From NCBI GenBank assembly GCA_963682175.1, contig OY821782.1:32509741-32573740 (forward strand): a stretch of 64,000 nt of DNA, written 5' to 3'. The stretch comes from Triglochin maritima. Taxonomy: Eukaryota; Streptophyta; Magnoliopsida; Alismatales; Juncaginaceae. Of the stretch, positions 1 to 12,700 are shown one piece after another. The notes beneath the pieces were generated by a model. That model did no database searches and was not told the DNA's origin. It saw only the letters and a program-made list of their open reading frames with translations. The translations under genes were made by a program, and so were the position numbers. Every line of letters begins with the position of its first letter. Within the stretch, counting starts at the first letter, position 1.

Positions 1-410
1 AGGCTAAAAATTCGCAATTGCCTTGGGCAAATAAACTCAAAATATATGCCAATCTACTGTTCAATAATATTTCTCGTGGTCTTAAGTTCAATCAGAGCTC
101 AAATGGACGGAATAACGTATTTAACGAAATCAAACGTATTTAAGGCTAACGGACATTGTAACAAAAGTAATGCAAACAAGGAATTTTCTCAAACAAAATA
201 AACTAAACTAGCGATGTAACAATAACCACATAATTGAGGAAAATAAGACTCAAACAATTAGCACAAAAACAATGTGGTATGACCACTTTAAAATCCTGTG
301 TGAGTAACAAAAAAACACAACCAGTTTCAAAAATAAACGACTGAAACATAACTGTCCTGAATTTTTTTGCAAGTCAGCATCGACCATTAAGTAAATGGTG
401 CTCAACTTGA

Positions 411-1518
411 CTACGCTGAAAATAATAAAACATAAAGATTAAATTGGTAAGATAATATATCTACTCATAAAAGTGAAAAGTAAATTTATACTCCTTACCG
501 ATTTTTTGAAGAGTATTATATATATGAACAAAAATTAGAGGGCAAACATCTCTGAAGTGTTTTTCCATAAATTCTATTTCTGGAAAAACTTTCTGAAAAA
601 TAAAATGTTTAACGATTAAATTATTGAAAATTTAAAATAAAATAAAATTTGTTAATAAGTATTTTTCTTACCGCAAGGGCCTGGTTCCGCTCGCCAAAAT
701 AATAAAAACAATGTCGTACAAAAGTAACAAAATGATCAGCTTTATCTTGATATGGTCTATCTAGTTCTCTTTGGGTAAGCAAATCTTGATTTATATTTGT
801 TTTCCAAGTAAACCCTTGTATTCCAAATTGACCAATCAATACTTGTCGTGCGTTGTGAGAATTTCCTACTAACATCTTGCCATACATTTTGGAAACTAAA
901 CCTTGTTTTTGTTGAGCACTCATAACGGCAGGATGATTGGTAATGGCTTCATTTGCTCTACAAATATTTAAACAACTTATACATAAAAAATATGTTTCAC
1001 AAACAATATATTACATTTATTCCAAACTAACCAAATAAAATATTCTTACGATTGGTATTCATTTTTTTAAGAGATTCTCCAAGAGAGCGGAGTTCATGTT
1101 CGAAATTAGGATCTCCAAGAATAACATCTTTCACATGGTCGACGAGCTTCAATATAATTATTCCAACACGGTGCAAATCTAATTGTTCGGTACCTAACCA
1201 AAAGAATAAGTGAAGATAAAAGATGGCATTATAGTAAAATAAAAAGTCGTAAATCTTGAAAAAATTGATACCTTGTGTGGTTACAATAAGTTTCACTTGA
1301 TCGACATTTGCATTGTAAAAGCAATTGTTGGGTATAAGATTCCAAGCAAATAAAGACTGTTTATGTATGGCATCTAAGCACGTCAGAAGATCCCTAAACA
1401 ATTATGCATGTTAATAGTTAGGCAATATATGTTTAAATAAATGAAATAAAATACACATTTACCTTGCCGTGGTTCTCATCCATAAGTCAATATTATCAAC
1501 ATCAATACTGTTTAACAT
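411..1518 (-). CDS. Spliced gene resembling a plant rhabdovirus nucleoprotein (endogenous viral element candidate)
   Basis: Six coding exons can be joined on the minus strand with GT-AG introns and consistent phase: 1518-1463, 1393-1272, 1193-1050, 955-672, 592-499 and 415-411 (stop TAG), predicting 234 residues. The largest exon (955-672) carries the most recognisable part: a lysine- and glutamine-rich helix, then RPYQ, then an aromatic block containing CFYYFGE. From memory of the family, this pattern fits the C-terminal half of varicosavirus/cytorhabdovirus nucleoprotein, which coats viral RNA; relatives of these genes are known as endogenous copies in plants. Reading-frame similarity seems to continue upstream of the ATG at 1518, but a stop lies just before it, so the N-terminal half is lost or the start differs. 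Introns are AT-rich and unusual for a virus-derived gene, so a host gene of unknown function is the alternative. The family call is inference; the exon chain is read directly. Confidence 0.5.
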
Positions 1519-2201
1519 CGAGATAAGGTTATGAGTAGCTCTTTCGTAAACAAATATAGTTTGCCCAAGTTATTTTCAATTAAATAGATCATATTCAAAC
1601 TGAAAATATGTTATATGTTAATCCTTTGAGCATTTAAGCTATATAAATCCCCTAAATTCTAAAATGAAGTCATCGTACAAAGAGTAAAACATACTTGACC
1701 GTATGCCAAACTTCATATCTCAATTTGTAGTGGAGATTTTTTAATCTATGAATCATGTGTATCTTTCGAACTAATGTATATTGCTCCAGTATCAATTAAT
1801 ATGTTTTCCTCATAAACTTAGTAAATGTAGAAAAGACTAAAACAAGTCATAACACGTTGAATCGCTTAAGGATGATTTGATATTCAACTACTACAAAAAG
1901 AGTTAAGATAAAACGCGACCAAGCATGCACTCCTCAAAACCACAAGGGTCAAATTTTATCGCAAATAAAAAAACCACAATCGGTATGTCTATTAAAGTTA
2001 GGTAAAACATCCCAATTTTAAAAGAAAAAAGTCAAGTCAAAGATTCAATACCCATCAGAAAGAGGAAATGTCCTATTTAAATATACATTAAATCAAATAT
2101 TTAGCACACAAGCTTCAAACATATGTGAGACACGAGTTCATCAAATTCACACAAGTTTGGACTTGAAATGAGCAAAAACAAAAAACTCCAACAAATTATA
2201 C

Positions 2202-2310
2202 CGGTGATTTGTGTGCGAGTGGCGACGTCCAAGAATTGCGGAGTGGTCGGTGGCGTCGGAATAGTAAAGAGGAATAATGATCTATTGTCCCCTAGGGTTG
2301 CGTCTTTTTT
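2202..2310 (-). other. Probable 5' non-coding exon and transcription start region of the upstream-facing gene
   Basis: On the minus strand this GC-richer stretch looks like a plant 5' UTR: it contains an AACCCTAG element and ends in a good splice donor (CCG followed by GTATAA at 2201-2196). It precedes the spliced nucleoprotein-like gene at 411-1518. The 5' limit is a guess. Its presence suggests the downstream ORF is part of a host transcription unit. The acceptor that would join it to the first coding exon was not fixed; candidates lie near 1530-1600. Confidence 0.35.
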
Positions 2311-2339
2311 GGGGGTATAGAAATGGGCTGGGTCGGAGA

Positions 2340-2701
2340 CCGGTCCAGTAGAAAATGAGTTTAATTTACAACTTCTGGGCAGGATATTATCATGGATACT
2401 CAGGCTCTGTGTTTCAAAAGTTGTTCCGACGTTGGAGTAGATGGAGTGGAATGGCCAAGCAAAATCAAATTTAGTTCATAATTACTTTGGACCAAAAATA
2501 AAGACCTTTTTTAAGGTTTCAATGAAAGTCAAGGACTATGAACATAATCGATTGACCGTTACGGAAAAAGTCGACCAATAGTGTTGTTGGTCCAACGACT
2601 TTATATCATTAGTCATTTAGAGATTTTTTTTGAAAGTTTATTTTTTTTATTAATTAATAGCAAATGTCAATACATAAGCCAAAAGTTAAAAAAGACATTT
2701 T
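2340..2701. other. Spacer, no gene seen
   Basis: AT-rich sequence between the upstream edge of the nucleoprotein-like gene and the first LTR. It may include the promoter of that gene. No ORF or repeat is recognisable apart from T-rich runs near 2620-2660. Confidence 0.4.
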
Positions 2702-2918
2702 TGTTGTAAAATAAATAGACATGAAACAAAAAAGATGAAAATTTATGGGAGAACAATTATTGTATTTCATTATCACCAAAGTATTACAATAATCTCGTAT
2801 TTATAGGCTAAAGGAAGTAAATGAAATTATGTATGTTACAAGAGTTACAAATTAGAATGTGAGAGATTGATGAAGTTATGGAAGGAGAAGATGAAACATC
2901 CATAATATTTCACAACAC
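2702..2918 (-). repeat. LTR (3' LTR in element orientation) of the 2.7-8.5 kb Copia element
   Basis: About 217 bp, TG...CA ends, clearly alignable to 8244-8458 with many scattered differences, indicating an old insertion. It contains a TATTTATAGG motif that may be the LTR TATA region. Confidence 0.8.
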
Positions 2919-5407
2919 TTCCCATTGGATCTTCACCTATATGTTTTTCAGTCTGTCTCGTTAAAAACTTAACTAATAAAAGCTCATTGGGATAAAAAAA
3001 ATAGTGAAGGAAAAAAGAGTGCAGAGTGTATAATCATTTCCATCATTTCAACATACGTTTTTCAAATGTTGAACATCAATCTTGAAAACAAATTGTTCAA
3101 AATCTCTGGTAGGCAACAACTTAGTGAATAGATATGCAAAGTTGCAACTTGATCAGTCTGCCTCATTAAAAACATTGCCAAGTAAAATCCTATGAGACAA
3201 AAATTTGGTGAAGGAAAAAAGAGTGCAACATATAATTATCTCCTTCAATTCAACATACATTTATCACTCCCTTAGACAATATGCGTTATGTTTATGTCTC
3301 GTTAAAAACATTGCTACAAAACTTTATGGGAAAAAATAGCTAAGAAAAAAAGTACATAACATATGAGAAAATTACACAAGTTGTCTCATTAAAAACTTTT
3401 AACCAATAAAACATTTTTGGACAAAAAATTGAAAAAGCGAAAAAGAGTGCAACTACAAGTCTTCCAGGCTTTATCATTCAGGGATATCCGTCCTTCAGAG
3501 ACGATAACTACAAATTCGCTCCCCCTGATTCGTAGTTTACCAAACTTACGAATATATTTTACAAAGTTCTTAAACACAAAAGTGCATAAGGATTCAATAA
3601 ACAAATACATTATAGTTTAACGGATTTAATGGATATTTATTATATTTCACTTAGATAATAAGATTGTGAAATATGTTTGCGCAATTTTTCTCAAATGATA
3701 TACTGGGAGTAACACAAACCGTGTTAACTTTTGCAAAATATGAATATGTTATCTCAAAAGATATTACTTATGAACAATTTAAAGATGTGTCATATTTTAT
3801 TGATGTCGTAGCGATACGAGAATGTAAGAATAAATAACTGATTCACCAAATTGCATAAAGTTGTAATGACTTCAAATAATGACACCAAATAGTTTGTGAT
3901 AATAATTGATGTGGATTAGACATGTAGTGAACAACACTAATGTAAATCTTTATCGCATGACTAGAAATTGGTAGATTCTTGAACGTCATCTAAATGCTTT
4001 CAGAGGAACATTATGCTTAGATAAAACATTCACTGTGAACCTTATTAGGTTTCAAGTTATAAGAAAATTTTCATGACGTTCTGATAAGTAACTTCAGGTC
4101 CTATTACATTTGAATCTTTGTCGATATGCAATAGATGCCTTTGTTAGTGTGCTTTAAATGTGAGCATTTAGTAGAATAGTTTTCTTCAATATTCTCTTTC
4201 TACAATTGAATCATTGTACCAATTCTCTTTTGGAGAATGCTCGAACTTCAAGTCAAAACACAATTGGTTTTTCTCTAATCATTTATTTCAAAATCTGTCC
4301 TTTAAATATTTCACAGGTTTTCAATAACTTTGTTGGAGGTCATATGACATCAAGTAATAAGCATGTAATGAAGATAATAAATAATAGTAAATTTTGTTAT
4401 TGGGTGAAACAAATGGACGACAAAGATCAACTTCGTATCATTCTTCAGGATGACTTTGATTGAAGATGTTATATGCACACTTTTACTTGTTTCTTCATAT
4501 AGTGATCTTTTCCAAATTTGTATTGTGCATTTTTTGATTTTTTATCATTATATAATATACTTTGTCATCTTTGTCCTTAAGGGACTCTCATATAAGTATC
4601 AATATTAAGTGACTTATAGAATTTTAAAGTCACAACATATCTTATATGCATATCATACTGATCATGTAACATAACGTATTATCAATATTACGAGAGAATA
4701 AGTAGCATCACAATGGATGTTGGGTCCTGTTAATACCCTTATATTACTTCTCGCTTTATAATGTATCACATTATTATTGTGATTTTTATTTGTATCATTC
4801 AGGGGTATAGTTTCGAAAATAAGGACTACAGGTCCAAATAATATATTTATTCAGCGAGCTTATTCTATATTGTTTGCCTCTTTTATTTATATCAAATACG
4901 AATGCTTATGGTATTCTTATAATATCATAGGTTTGGATCCAATTTTTCTCTTGAGATAACATGCTATTAGAAAGACAAATGAATTTTCGACAATACTTTT
5001 AATAATTATTTAATATCTCTCGTATCAACATATATTGTTGATTGCAAGTTTTACGTCAATAATAATCAAATCCTCATAGGTTCCCAAAACTTTAGGATTT
5101 GACCGTTCTGTATCCCTGAAATTTCTTTTGTTTAGTAGCTGCATTTATTTTACCAGTTTATATTCTTCAAGAATAATCTCTTCAGGAGGTACAATAAGTG
5201 ACGAACTTTTATTTCATTTCCACAAATAATATATGTTCTGGTCCACACTTCTGGCGTGGGATCAACTCAAATATATTTTATCCTATGGAGATCTCCAGTA
5301 CTTTATGCTATGTGTATTATGTCAAGTAATATACGACTTAGTCAATATTTTGTGATCAATAAACATGTATGACAATTACTTGCTAGATATTGCAAGATAA
5401 TTATTTT

Positions 5408-5600
5408 ATGAACATCAAGTTCAATCATACTTTTACGTATGTATTCTTTTATGAACTTCAAGTTCAATCATACTTGTACCTATATTATTTTGTGAACTTC
5501 AAGTTTAAGCATACTTGTATGTATATTCTTTTATGAACTTCATGTTCAATCATACTTGTATGTTTACTGTTATTTTGAACTTCAGGTTCAATATAATATA
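5408..5600. repeat. Tandem repeat, about 41-bp period, roughly 4.6 copies
   Basis: Units start at 5408, 5451, 5492, 5533 and 5574, each beginning with a form of ATGAACTTCAAGTTCAATCA followed by TACTTGTATGTATATTCTTTT. Spacing is 43 bp once and then 41 bp. The array lies inside the degenerate Copia element and most likely arose after or during its decay. Confidence 0.85.
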
Positions 5601-5656
5601 TTTTCTTGACATTCTTTAAGCTTCTACCTTCTCCCCCTAATGCCAGAAAATGTACA

Positions 5657-5683
5657 TCACACAGACACACACACACATATAAT
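5657..5683. repeat. Short CA-rich microsatellite
   Basis: An interrupted run of CACA units (ACACAGACACACACACACA) followed by TATAATATTATT. It is ordinary low-complexity sequence inside the Copia remnant. Confidence 0.7.
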
Positions 5684-8243
5684 ATTATTGGATTTGATAA
5701 TAAAAACTTAGCCCTTTAGGAGCTTTAAATCGCGGGAGGGAAAACAATCTATTAATTATTGTACAAGTAAAGTAAGTGAGTATTTATAATATGATATTGG
5801 TATAAGAAAATATTAGCAAATATGCATGTTGATAAACCGTGTCTAAATTATATTAAACATAAATATGAGCAATGAGAAGTGTTCAATAATTTTATCATTT
5901 TTGATATCCCAAAGTAATCTATATTTGAGGGATACTCTAGCAAGAGAGAGACTCTCAATTATTGTGCAAATCAGTCGACAAACTTGACCTCATTTTTGTT
6001 CGTCGAATAGAAGTCAAGAAAGTTGTCTAAAGCTTCACAAAAACAATACCAATGATGACATCCATAATTGATATAAGAGATGATTTTATTTAGACTTTTC
6101 TGAGCATGTTTCGTCTCGTGGAAGTCATCTTTATTTCATACTTCTTATTTGCACAATTTTCAGTCCACTGCTTATGCTCTTGTTTTAACGATACTTTATA
6201 GTGTGTGCTTCCAGCACACCAAAATAAACAAGAAATGTATCATGATTTTCCAATAACTCTCAGGACTTTCAATCATCGGTAATGTGTTACCCAAAACAAT
6301 TTGGGTTTTTGACTCCGTACTACCACTGCAGTATTGAGTCATTAATTTGTAAAATGATCAATAAAAAAAATTCTCTTTTACCACTGAACTCTACATATCT
6401 ATGATCTTCCGACCATAGGATTTTATTTAGAGATCGACGTGCATTTTTACTCAATTAGTTATTTGCATGTCGTTTTAACAGTCATACGAATCCTTCAGGG
6501 ATTATCATAAAATTTCATAACTCTCTTTTATCTCTAAATCTTTGTATAGTAGCATTGCATGAATATTAAGATATTTACCTTCTGGTCCAATGCATATCAT
6601 TTTCAATAACAATGATCACTTGTAACATGGTAATTCAAATTTCACTATAATGTAACACATTGTATTATATATACATCTATCAAAATGGATATTATGTGCT
6701 CAAGAGATGAATACTCGTAATAAATGATCATGTGATGCATCAAAATTAACAAGTAATAATCACATGCTTGAACCACTTTACAAATACTCTTTTAATCAGC
6801 ATGATACTAAGGATTCATATAAATTATACTAAGCAAGTGAATCAATGCAAAGTTGCATGAAATATATATCATTTAAGTAGCACTACTAAATATGTAATTA
6901 TTTCTTTTCATGCTACATTGGATCGAGAATCCTAAAATTTTGATCATTAACTCGATGTTTTGTCCAACTACAAAAACAGACAGGAGATTAAATCATAATA
7001 CTTTTAAAATCATTTTAACAAAGAGGATAGCAAAAGAAAATCACAACCTCCACTTTATCTTGATTTGATGCTTCTTTCTCTAGTCATTAATATTTTGAAA
7101 GGCAATAGCTTGGGTTCAACATCCATAAAACCATAATTCATGATAAGTCATTCTTATCCATGATGTCAAGTATAGAGTTAAAAACCATAACATACAAGCA
7201 TTAAAGCATAATTGGTACATGCAACTTATTACCATTTTTTAACTCATATACAAATGTTGTTTATCGTTGCATACTAAAACATCTCAAAAAATATATATTA
7301 TAATGTACTTGAACCATGTGATAAACAAAAGTGCATATTAGCAATTCCAAAAGCAACATATATATATTGATTGTATATATGTAGTCTCGTTTACTATATA
7401 TATATAATTGTCATGATATATTCTATGCACCATGTGAGTAAATTAATTACATTGTGATGAACAAATACACATTCAAGATGTAAGTAAAATATATGTATAT
7501 GTCTTTTAGATAGAAATTATACATATCAATGTATTACTGTATGCATGTATATTATTAATATCTAGAAGAATCTCATCGTAACTGAATAAAAATCACAAGT
7601 ATGGAAATATATTGGACTAATGACCAATATAAAATATTTTCTCATGAAAAATTGAATATTATAACCAATGCTAAACCTCATGACATCATATTTTATTTTA
7701 TTTTGTCTTTTGAACAAAATGTGTTGGGTAAAAACAACAATAATTGATTGCATCAATGTATTATAGCACATGTACAATGATTTTCAAGCATTTGCATGAT
7801 GGATAAGATATAGAACGTATCTATGCTTCATTGTCAAGATCCAATGTGTGAAGTTTGAGATCAAGAACTAAATAATGGTGATCACGTCACAAAAAATGAT
7901 ATAATGACGTCACAAAAGATCTTATAAATTGTGATCTTTTTTTGTAAAGCACTAAGATATACCATCGTCCAAGATTCACATGTCCAAAATGCTTTTTTAT
8001 AACATTTTTTTAAAGTATACATATACAACCCTCAATTGATTGAACATGGTTTCGTTATTAATCGTGCAAGATGGAATCACTTTTCTAACCCCTTTTTTAT
8101 GATGAAAACATATAATTTTTGACAGGTAAACGATAGAAATTATGTATGTAACCATGAGAATCAAAACATGGATTTCTTACCTTGAGGCTTGAGTGACACC
8201 AAAGGTTTTAGCTGGTAGTAGTAGAACATTCATGCTGATAACG

Positions 8244-8458
8244 TGTTGTAAAATAAATAGACATGGAACAAAGAAGATGAAGATTTAGGGGAGAACAATT
8301 ATTATATTTCATCATTACCAAAGTATTACAATAGTCTCCTATTTATAGGCTAAAAGAAGCAAATGAAATGATGTATGTTACAATAGTTACAAATGAGAAT
8401 GTGAGAGGTTGATGGAGTTATGGGAGAAAATGTGAAACATCCATTATATTTCACAACA
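8244..8458 (-). repeat. LTR (5' LTR in element orientation) of the 2.7-8.5 kb Copia element
   Basis: About 215 bp, same ends as the partner LTR at 2702-2918. The adjacent interior on the minus strand carries the primer-binding-site-like TTATCAGCATGA. A TSD copy ATTTT follows at 8459-8463. Confidence 0.8.
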
Positions 8459-8463
8459 ATTTT

Positions 8464-8710
8464 AGGTTACATTTTATCTCAAGACACAAGTACAACGCAA
8501 GAGCAAGACTGCTCCGATCTATTGTTACTGTTCCAAACCGTAACACACTGTTATTGATGTTTGTGACAAACACACAGGTAGTTGCTACTATTTTGTTTCT
8601 TTTTATTTTGCCTTCTTATATAAAAAATAATCCGTTACCAACTTGACATCAAAAGGTGGTTTCTTGCTAATTAACCTTCACAATGAATCTATCTATTAAT
8701 TACTTAAAGG
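8464..8710. other. Spacer between Copia element and foldback element
   Basis: AT-rich sequence of about 250 bp with no ORF or repeat recognised. Confidence 0.4.
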
Positions 8711-9510
8711 GTTATTTGTTTGGGTGCAACTCTGTCGTTACGTAATTTGGGTTTTGCACTTGATTTTCGACTATTTGCTTGGATACACCTACATATCGAT
8801 GTTATTTACTTGGGTAACCTCTATCGTCAACGAGGCTCACTCCGTTATAATGCCGAAACAGTTCCGCTAGGAATTGTACAATTTTCACATTATAAATTTA
8901 AAAATCTCGTTAATGTTAAATAAAATATTAAAATATAAAATCTCTCACCCTTTCTCTCTCTCCCGTTCTCTCTCCGATCTTTCTTTTCTCTCCAAATATC
9001 TCTCTTTAGTCTCTCTTCTCTCCACTTTTCACCTCTCTCTAAATATCTCTAGTCTCCATGTTCTCCCCACTTCTCTCCTCTCTCTTCAGTTCTCTCTCTA
9101 GTCTCTCTCCTCACTTTTCTCCTCTCTCTAGTCTCTCTTCTCGGTTCGATCACAATTTAGAGAGAGACAAAGAGATGACTGAAGAGTGATAGGAGAGAAG
9201 TAGGGAGACCATAGAAAGATTTGGAGAGAGTAGAGAGAAAGAGAGAGAACTGAAGAGAGAGAGAGAGATTTGGAGAGAGAGAGAGAGTGATAGGGAGAGA
9301 GGTTTTATTTTTATTTTTTATATAGAACAATTTTAAATTTATATGGTGTAAATTGCAACGATCCTAGCGAAACTTTGACGACTTTATAACGGAGTGAGCC
9401 TCATTCACGGCAGAGGTGTGTCCAAGCAAATAACATCAAAATGTAGATACACCCAAACAAATAGTCGAAAATCAGGTGCAAAATCCAAATTACGGTGCAC
9501 CTAAACAACT
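8711..9510. mobile_element. Foldback (long inverted repeat) element with CT/GA-rich core
   Basis: The left arm (about 8711-8960) and right arm (about 9290-9510) are imperfect reverse complements over some 200 bp. Shared landmarks are GTTTGGGTGC / GCACCTAAAC at the tips, GATTTTCGACTATTTG / CAAATAGTCGAAAATC, and GAGGCTCACTCCGTTATAA / TTATAACGGAGTGAGCCTC. The centre is CTCTCT-rich on the left and GAGAGA-rich on the right, so even the simple-sequence core pairs with itself. No protein is encoded. The form fits a non-autonomous DNA element (foldback or MULE-derived MITE). I could not find a convincing target duplication: flanks are ACTTAAAGG and TCTTTTCGT. Confidence 0.7.
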
Positions 9511-9544
9511 TCTTTTCGTCACACACATAAATTATTCATTTCCA

Positions 9545-9797
9545 CTAATTTTTAATTATATTGTTTATTACATCACCACAAACGTGGCACATACTATCCT
9601 CCTGGAAACATAGGTTGTCTAAACGACACGTTTCTCTTCTGTTTTCTTCTTCTATATCTATCCTCACAAATTCATGCCGTAAAATCCCCTCAAAGACTCC
9701 AACTTCAAGGAGGTCTTTAGCTTGTTCCACAAGGATGGCGATGGGTTTTTTCTCCTTTTCTGGGGGTTTTATTTTGGATTTTTTTTGGTGCAGAAAA
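9545..9797 (-). other. Unassigned ORF fragment between foldback element and LTR
   Basis: On the minus strand an open frame of about 80 codons ends at 9545 and is rich in charged residues, with a late CHVCGD stretch. Its upstream end reads into the LTR-like sequence that begins at 9798, so an intact start is missing. I do not recognise the family. It could be a captured gene fragment or chance. Confidence 0.2.
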
Positions 9798-12700
9798 TGT
9801 AACATCCCTGAAATAGCGAAAAATTTAAACTTTTTAAAAAACAAACAAAGTCAAATTACAACACTCAGGGATATTATTGAAACACAAATACTCAGAAGCA
9901 TTGTATATTACAGACTTTCAAAAAGTATGATTACATTAAAAGATAAAGTGAAGATGTACATGTAATCATAACAACCTCAAAAGGGAAAATAATGGAGGAT
10001 CTGGTCCCAGGTGCGCTCCTCCTCGGTCACCACCCTCTAACGCCGCTCACGACCTGAAAATCAAACCTGCAACTATGCCTGAGTTTCCATATGGAAATCC
10101 CATATGCCAAACTCCTAACACATATATGAACAAGACATAACAAGTAAAACATGGCACATAATGCAACACCTGTAAAACATCATCGTCCATACTGGGCACT
10201 AGGGACCTCTCTCCCAACCACAACATACACGATCCACAACGGGGCTCTAGGGTCCTCTCACCCATCCCCCACATCGCACATGCACACAAGGCACCATTGT
10301 CGGAACATCATCGGCCAACAAACCCCACCTCACAAGGATGGTCGCTCCTAAAACCAGAGCCACATCTTGCTCCCACAACCAGAGCCACATCACACCATCA
10401 ATCACTATCAGATCGGTATGTCCTTTCCGTTGCATCATCAAGGTCGGTGGACTCGTTGCTCTCAAAGCCAATCACACAACAATCATAAATGCACAAAACA
10501 GAGCAACAAGGGTCGACTGCACATGGCATGCCGGTCGACCGGTCCCCTCCAGAGACTGGCATGGGTTCGACCGCGACTCAATCGGTCAAACAAATTGATT
10601 GACATCATATAATACATATATTTGTGTCTTATATCCATTATCTTAAACCTAAACAATGCTACGTAACGAGTTTTATGTTTGAGTTTCAGGAATAAACATG
10701 ATTGAGGAGAAGATGAATAAAAGGATCTAAAAGCAAGAAAAATGACTAAGTTGCAAGACTTATGGACTAAGATACACGAGAGGGACCCGAATGTAAAACC
10801 AAAGGGCGATTGAGCAAATGAAGGAACTCCACACCATCATGAGGAGTATTTTGGCAATTCGATTCGGGCCTGAGCTCCAACAACCGACTTGAGTGCATCA
10901 AACATGAAGAAAACAAGCCAGACAGCCACACTCCAAAACCAGCCCGGATCCAAATAATATAGACCACCAATTGGCGGTCCAAGATCGCCGATTGGCAGTC
11001 TGTTTTGGTCCGGATCCGATAAAACTTTGTCGGGTCATGTATTAGGGTGTATTTAGTCTATTTTTGGTATATGTTTAGTCCTATACCGGTAGATTGTCCC
11101 AGATTACCTTTTTCTATGGCTATAAATAGAACTCTTCCTCCTCCTTTGTATCCTACCCATTGCTTGGTGACATTCTCTCTACTTGGAGTAAGCCTTGGAG
11201 CAAAAAATCAAGGTGGAGAAGAATGCTACTAGTAATGTGAGTCATTTAATAAAATAATTTTTTATTGTTTTGTTCTCATGTTGTCTTATTTTTTATGCAT
11301 ACTTAGCTTAATCTTGTTTTTTTGATCTTAGGCTCAATTAGTTAGAATGTCTAATTTCTTCTTTAGTTTAGTTGCTAGAATAATGTGTAGTGAGTAGTTC
11401 CATCCCCTTTGAGGGTGGAGATGATGTTCATACATGCATTAAAGAACGGAAATGAAAGCTTTATTTTGAAATATGTTGATTAATATGAAGTATACTTGCT
11501 TGATTAGAGTAGAACACTTCACTTGATGAGTTTTGCCATAAATATTAGACACCTCCCATGCTTGTTTAGGTTATGAAATAATCAACTTGTGTATGTGAAT
11601 GTTAATCAAATAAGTTAGTGATTGGATTGATAGATTTTGCCATAATCTTGAGACACTTCCTATACATGAAAACACTACCTACATTTGTGCCTATTGAATA
11701 CAATCTTCACCATCTTATTATATGTGTGCACTCACTCCACCCCTTAGGGGTTTTCCCCCTTAGGGGTTTTCCATCTCTGATTCCCAGCTTGCTTATCACG
11801 TTTCTTAGTTTAGTTTTAGTCCTTTGTTTTTTGTTTTCTTTTGCATGTGTTACTTAGTAGTGTAGTGTAGCTTAGCATAATCTACAACTCTTCTCCCCAT
11901 TTTTCGTCATCTGATTTCGGTCAAACCAGAGGCTGCTCACCTCCCTGCGGACGACTCGTACTTGCCCCGTCTTCACCGACGGTTGTGCACTTGCGGTCTA
12001 AATGTAAAACGACTAATCACGAATCCAACATAAAACGGTCAAACCAAGGTCATGGGCGGTCGACCATTTGGATGTTCAACGCCTGGTTCAACTAACTAAA
12101 ATGATCAATCAGTCGAACGAAAGGTCACAGGCGGTAGACCGTTTGGATGGTCTGCGCCACAATTATCATTAAAAGAAACATCCCAACAATCGAACAACAA
12201 AGGGGACCCGGTCGACAAAAAATAACATGGACTTCCTACGTTTTCTCTAAGTCAACACCGGTCGAACAAGAACGAGCCGGTGGAACATATTTTAAGTTCA
12301 GTTAAGTCATTGGTCAAACACGATCTCATGGTGGTCGACTATTTGGATGGTCTAGGCCTGAACAAACTTAGCTACAGGTAAAATCAGTCGAACATGTCTC
12401 AGGGCGGTCGACCGTTTGAATGGTTTATGCCCCCAACCGACTTACCAACAGTGTAACTGCTCGAACGACAAATGGGACCTGTGTAGGATCGATGGCCCCT
12501 AATTCTAATCAATTTTAAGTTGATCTACTTGATTAAGCAAGATGTAGTGGAAACAATTGGAAGTGTAAGAGATGTGTAACTAAGGTTGGGATACGTCTAT
12601 TTATAAGCTCCAAAAGACTTCTAACTGTTGTTATAGATTTGGTAAATGTTTGTGAAAGATATACACAAAAAAATCATGTTTCAACAAATCTGTCCAATAC

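Larger units (their letters stand above)
2702..8458 (-). mobile_element. Old degenerate Copia-type LTR retrotransposon, minus orientation
   Basis: Two direct repeats of about 215 bp (2702-2918 and 8244-8458) begin TGTTGT and end ACAACA, and are flanked by a matching 5-bp target duplication ATTTT (2697-2701 and 8459-8463). Read on the minus strand, the sequence just inside the LTR at 8243 contains TTATCAGCATGA, a primer-binding-site-like motif, and a purine-rich tract (AATGGGAAGTG) abuts the other LTR near 2919, so the element runs on the minus strand. The 5.3-kb interior has no long ORF. Around 2930-3430 it shows repeated segments of the type 'TCTCATTAAAAAC', typical of 3' non-coding regions of some plant Copia elements; around 5580-5660 the minus strand keeps a short coding trace (ALGGEG...). 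Many stops and indels show it is long dead. Confidence 0.75.

Noticed and set aside
5408..5600. CRISPR array
   Set aside because: The whole 41-bp unit repeats, with no unique spacers, in a eukaryotic transposon.
9001..9340. Possible CRISPR-like or satellite array in CTCTCT/GAGAGA repeats
   Set aside because: There are no regular repeat-spacer units; it is a microsatellite-like core in an inverted repeat.
10047..10612. Overlapping ORFs on both strands, rich in His, Pro and Trp
   Set aside because: They lie inside LTR-like sequence and reflect its composition; no domain seen.
11618..11857. Repeated ORF also seen at 35644-35835 and 58979-59170
   Set aside because: It recurs only because the LTR family recurs; it is broken differently in each copy and lies in the untranslated LTR.
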